Source: Thermoflexus hugenholtzii JAD2 (GTDB taxonomy: Bacteria; Chloroflexota; UBA11872; UBA12225). Taken from it: a stretch of DNA of 37,028 nucleotides. The notes under the pieces were generated by a model. It had not been told where the DNA came from. It worked only from the letters and a program-made list of their open reading frames with translations, and searched no databases. Each line of letters opens with the position of its first letter. Within the stretch, counting starts at the first letter, position 1. This document shows positions 36,411 through 37,028 of the stretch, piece by piece. The DNA is taken from positions 1 to 37,028 of the forward strand of contig CAMDTO010000011.1 in assembly GCA_945907765.1 (NCBI GenBank), given 5' to 3'. The translations under genes and the position numbers were made by a program.

Positions 36411-37028
36411 ATGCCCGCCGACCGCCTCTACCGGACAGATGCCGTGGTCCTGCGCCGTCACAACACTGGTGAGGCGGACCGCATCCTCACCCTCTTCACC
36501 CCCGGCTACGGCAAGGTCCGCGCGATCGTCAAGGGGGTGCGCCGTGCGAAAAGCCGGATGGGCGGTCACATCGAACTGTTCACACACGTCAATGTCCTGA
36601 TCGCGCGAGGCCGGTCACTCGACATCGTGACCCAGGCGGAGATGCGCCACCCGTTCGGACACCTGCGCGACGACCTCTGGAAGACCGCCTACGCCTCCTA
36701 TGTTGCCGAACTGATCGATCACTTTGCCGAGGAACGCCATGAAGGCCCGGAGAGTGATGACCTCTTCACCATCCTGGTGGATGCCCTCGGGTTCTTCGAT
36801 GCGCTTCCGGACCCGGACCCAGTCGACGGGTCATCGGGTGCGAGCGGGCCGGATGCCCACCTGGTGGCGCGCGCCGTCGAACTCAAGGTCCTCACGGTCC
36901 TTGGATACGCGCCGGAACTTTTCCACTGCGTGCACTGCCGGTCGCGACTGCAACCGGGTGAGAACCGCATCAGCGCACCTGCGGGAGGTGTCATTTGCCC
37001 GGAGTGCGGGCGCCGTGACCAATCCGCC
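36411..37028 (+). CDS. recO: DNA repair protein RecO, 5' part (runs off the window)
   Basis: ATG at 36411: MPADRLYRTDAVVLRRHNTGEADRILTLFTPGYGKVRAIVKGVRRAKSRMGGHIELFTHVNVLIARG; YVAELIDHF; CVHCRSRL...CPECGRRD zinc motif. Absent from the ORF track because no stop lies inside the window. Confidence 0.92.
   Translation, partial: MPADRLYRTDAVVLRRHNTGEADRILTLFTPGYGKVRAIVKGVRRAKSRMGGHIELFTHVNVLIARGRSLDIVTQAEMRHPFGHLRDDLWKTAYASYVAELIDHFAEERHEGPESDDLFTILVDALGFFDALPDPDPVDGSSGASGPDAHLVARAVELKVLTVLGYAPELFHCVHCRSRLQPGENRISAPAGGVICPECGRRDQSA

Noticed and set aside
35118-36587. 489-codon minus-strand ORF opposite the CorC-like gene, cdd and recO
   Set aside because: Fully antisense to three well-supported genes; low-complexity, His/Asp/Arg-rich product with no recognisable domain; typical of mirror-frame ORFs in high-GC DNA.
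1-37028. CRISPR arrays, IS elements, prophage genes, rRNA
   Set aside because: No regularly spaced repeats, transposase, phage structural genes or rRNA were seen; the lone tyrosine recombinase is not enough to call a mobile element.

Overview
The window is a GC-rich bacterial chromosomal segment. Gene content and order suggest Chloroflexota or a relative, but this is an inference without a database search. From left to right it holds: (1) the 3' end of a TIM-barrel sugar isomerase/epimerase, an MFS transporter, a solo tyrosine recombinase, a Sua5-type threonylcarbamoyl-AMP synthase and a class IV aminotransferase; (2) a mainly minus-strand group with an NAD-dependent epimerase, a CYTH protein, a TPMT-like methyltransferase and two enolase-superfamily sugar-acid dehydratase-like genes, plus a plus-strand thioesterase; (3) proC and a small Cys-containing hypothetical; (4) a polysaccharide locus with an O-antigen ligase-like protein, GT4, a GT4-GT2 fusion, GT2 and a polyprenyl-phosphate sugar transferase; (5) a CIRCE-controlled hrcA-grpE-dnaK-dnaJ heat-shock operon running into prmA-rsmE-HIT; (6) pgpH-like, ybeY, dgkA, a minus-strand lipoate-ligase-like gene, ispE, tRNA-Gln(TTG) with its promoter, a short glmU-like gene, prs, a CorC/CNNM-like gene, cdd and the 5' part of recO. 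I found no CRISPR array, phage region, IS element or clearly new defence system. The most notable observations are the GT4-GT2 fusion with a TGATG at its junction, a GlmU-like protein that stops before the acetyltransferase active site, a large hairpin between the two dehydratase genes, a strong two-sided terminator, a variant CIRCE, a palindrome pair in a divergent promoter, and an AT-rich patch inside a GT4 gene.
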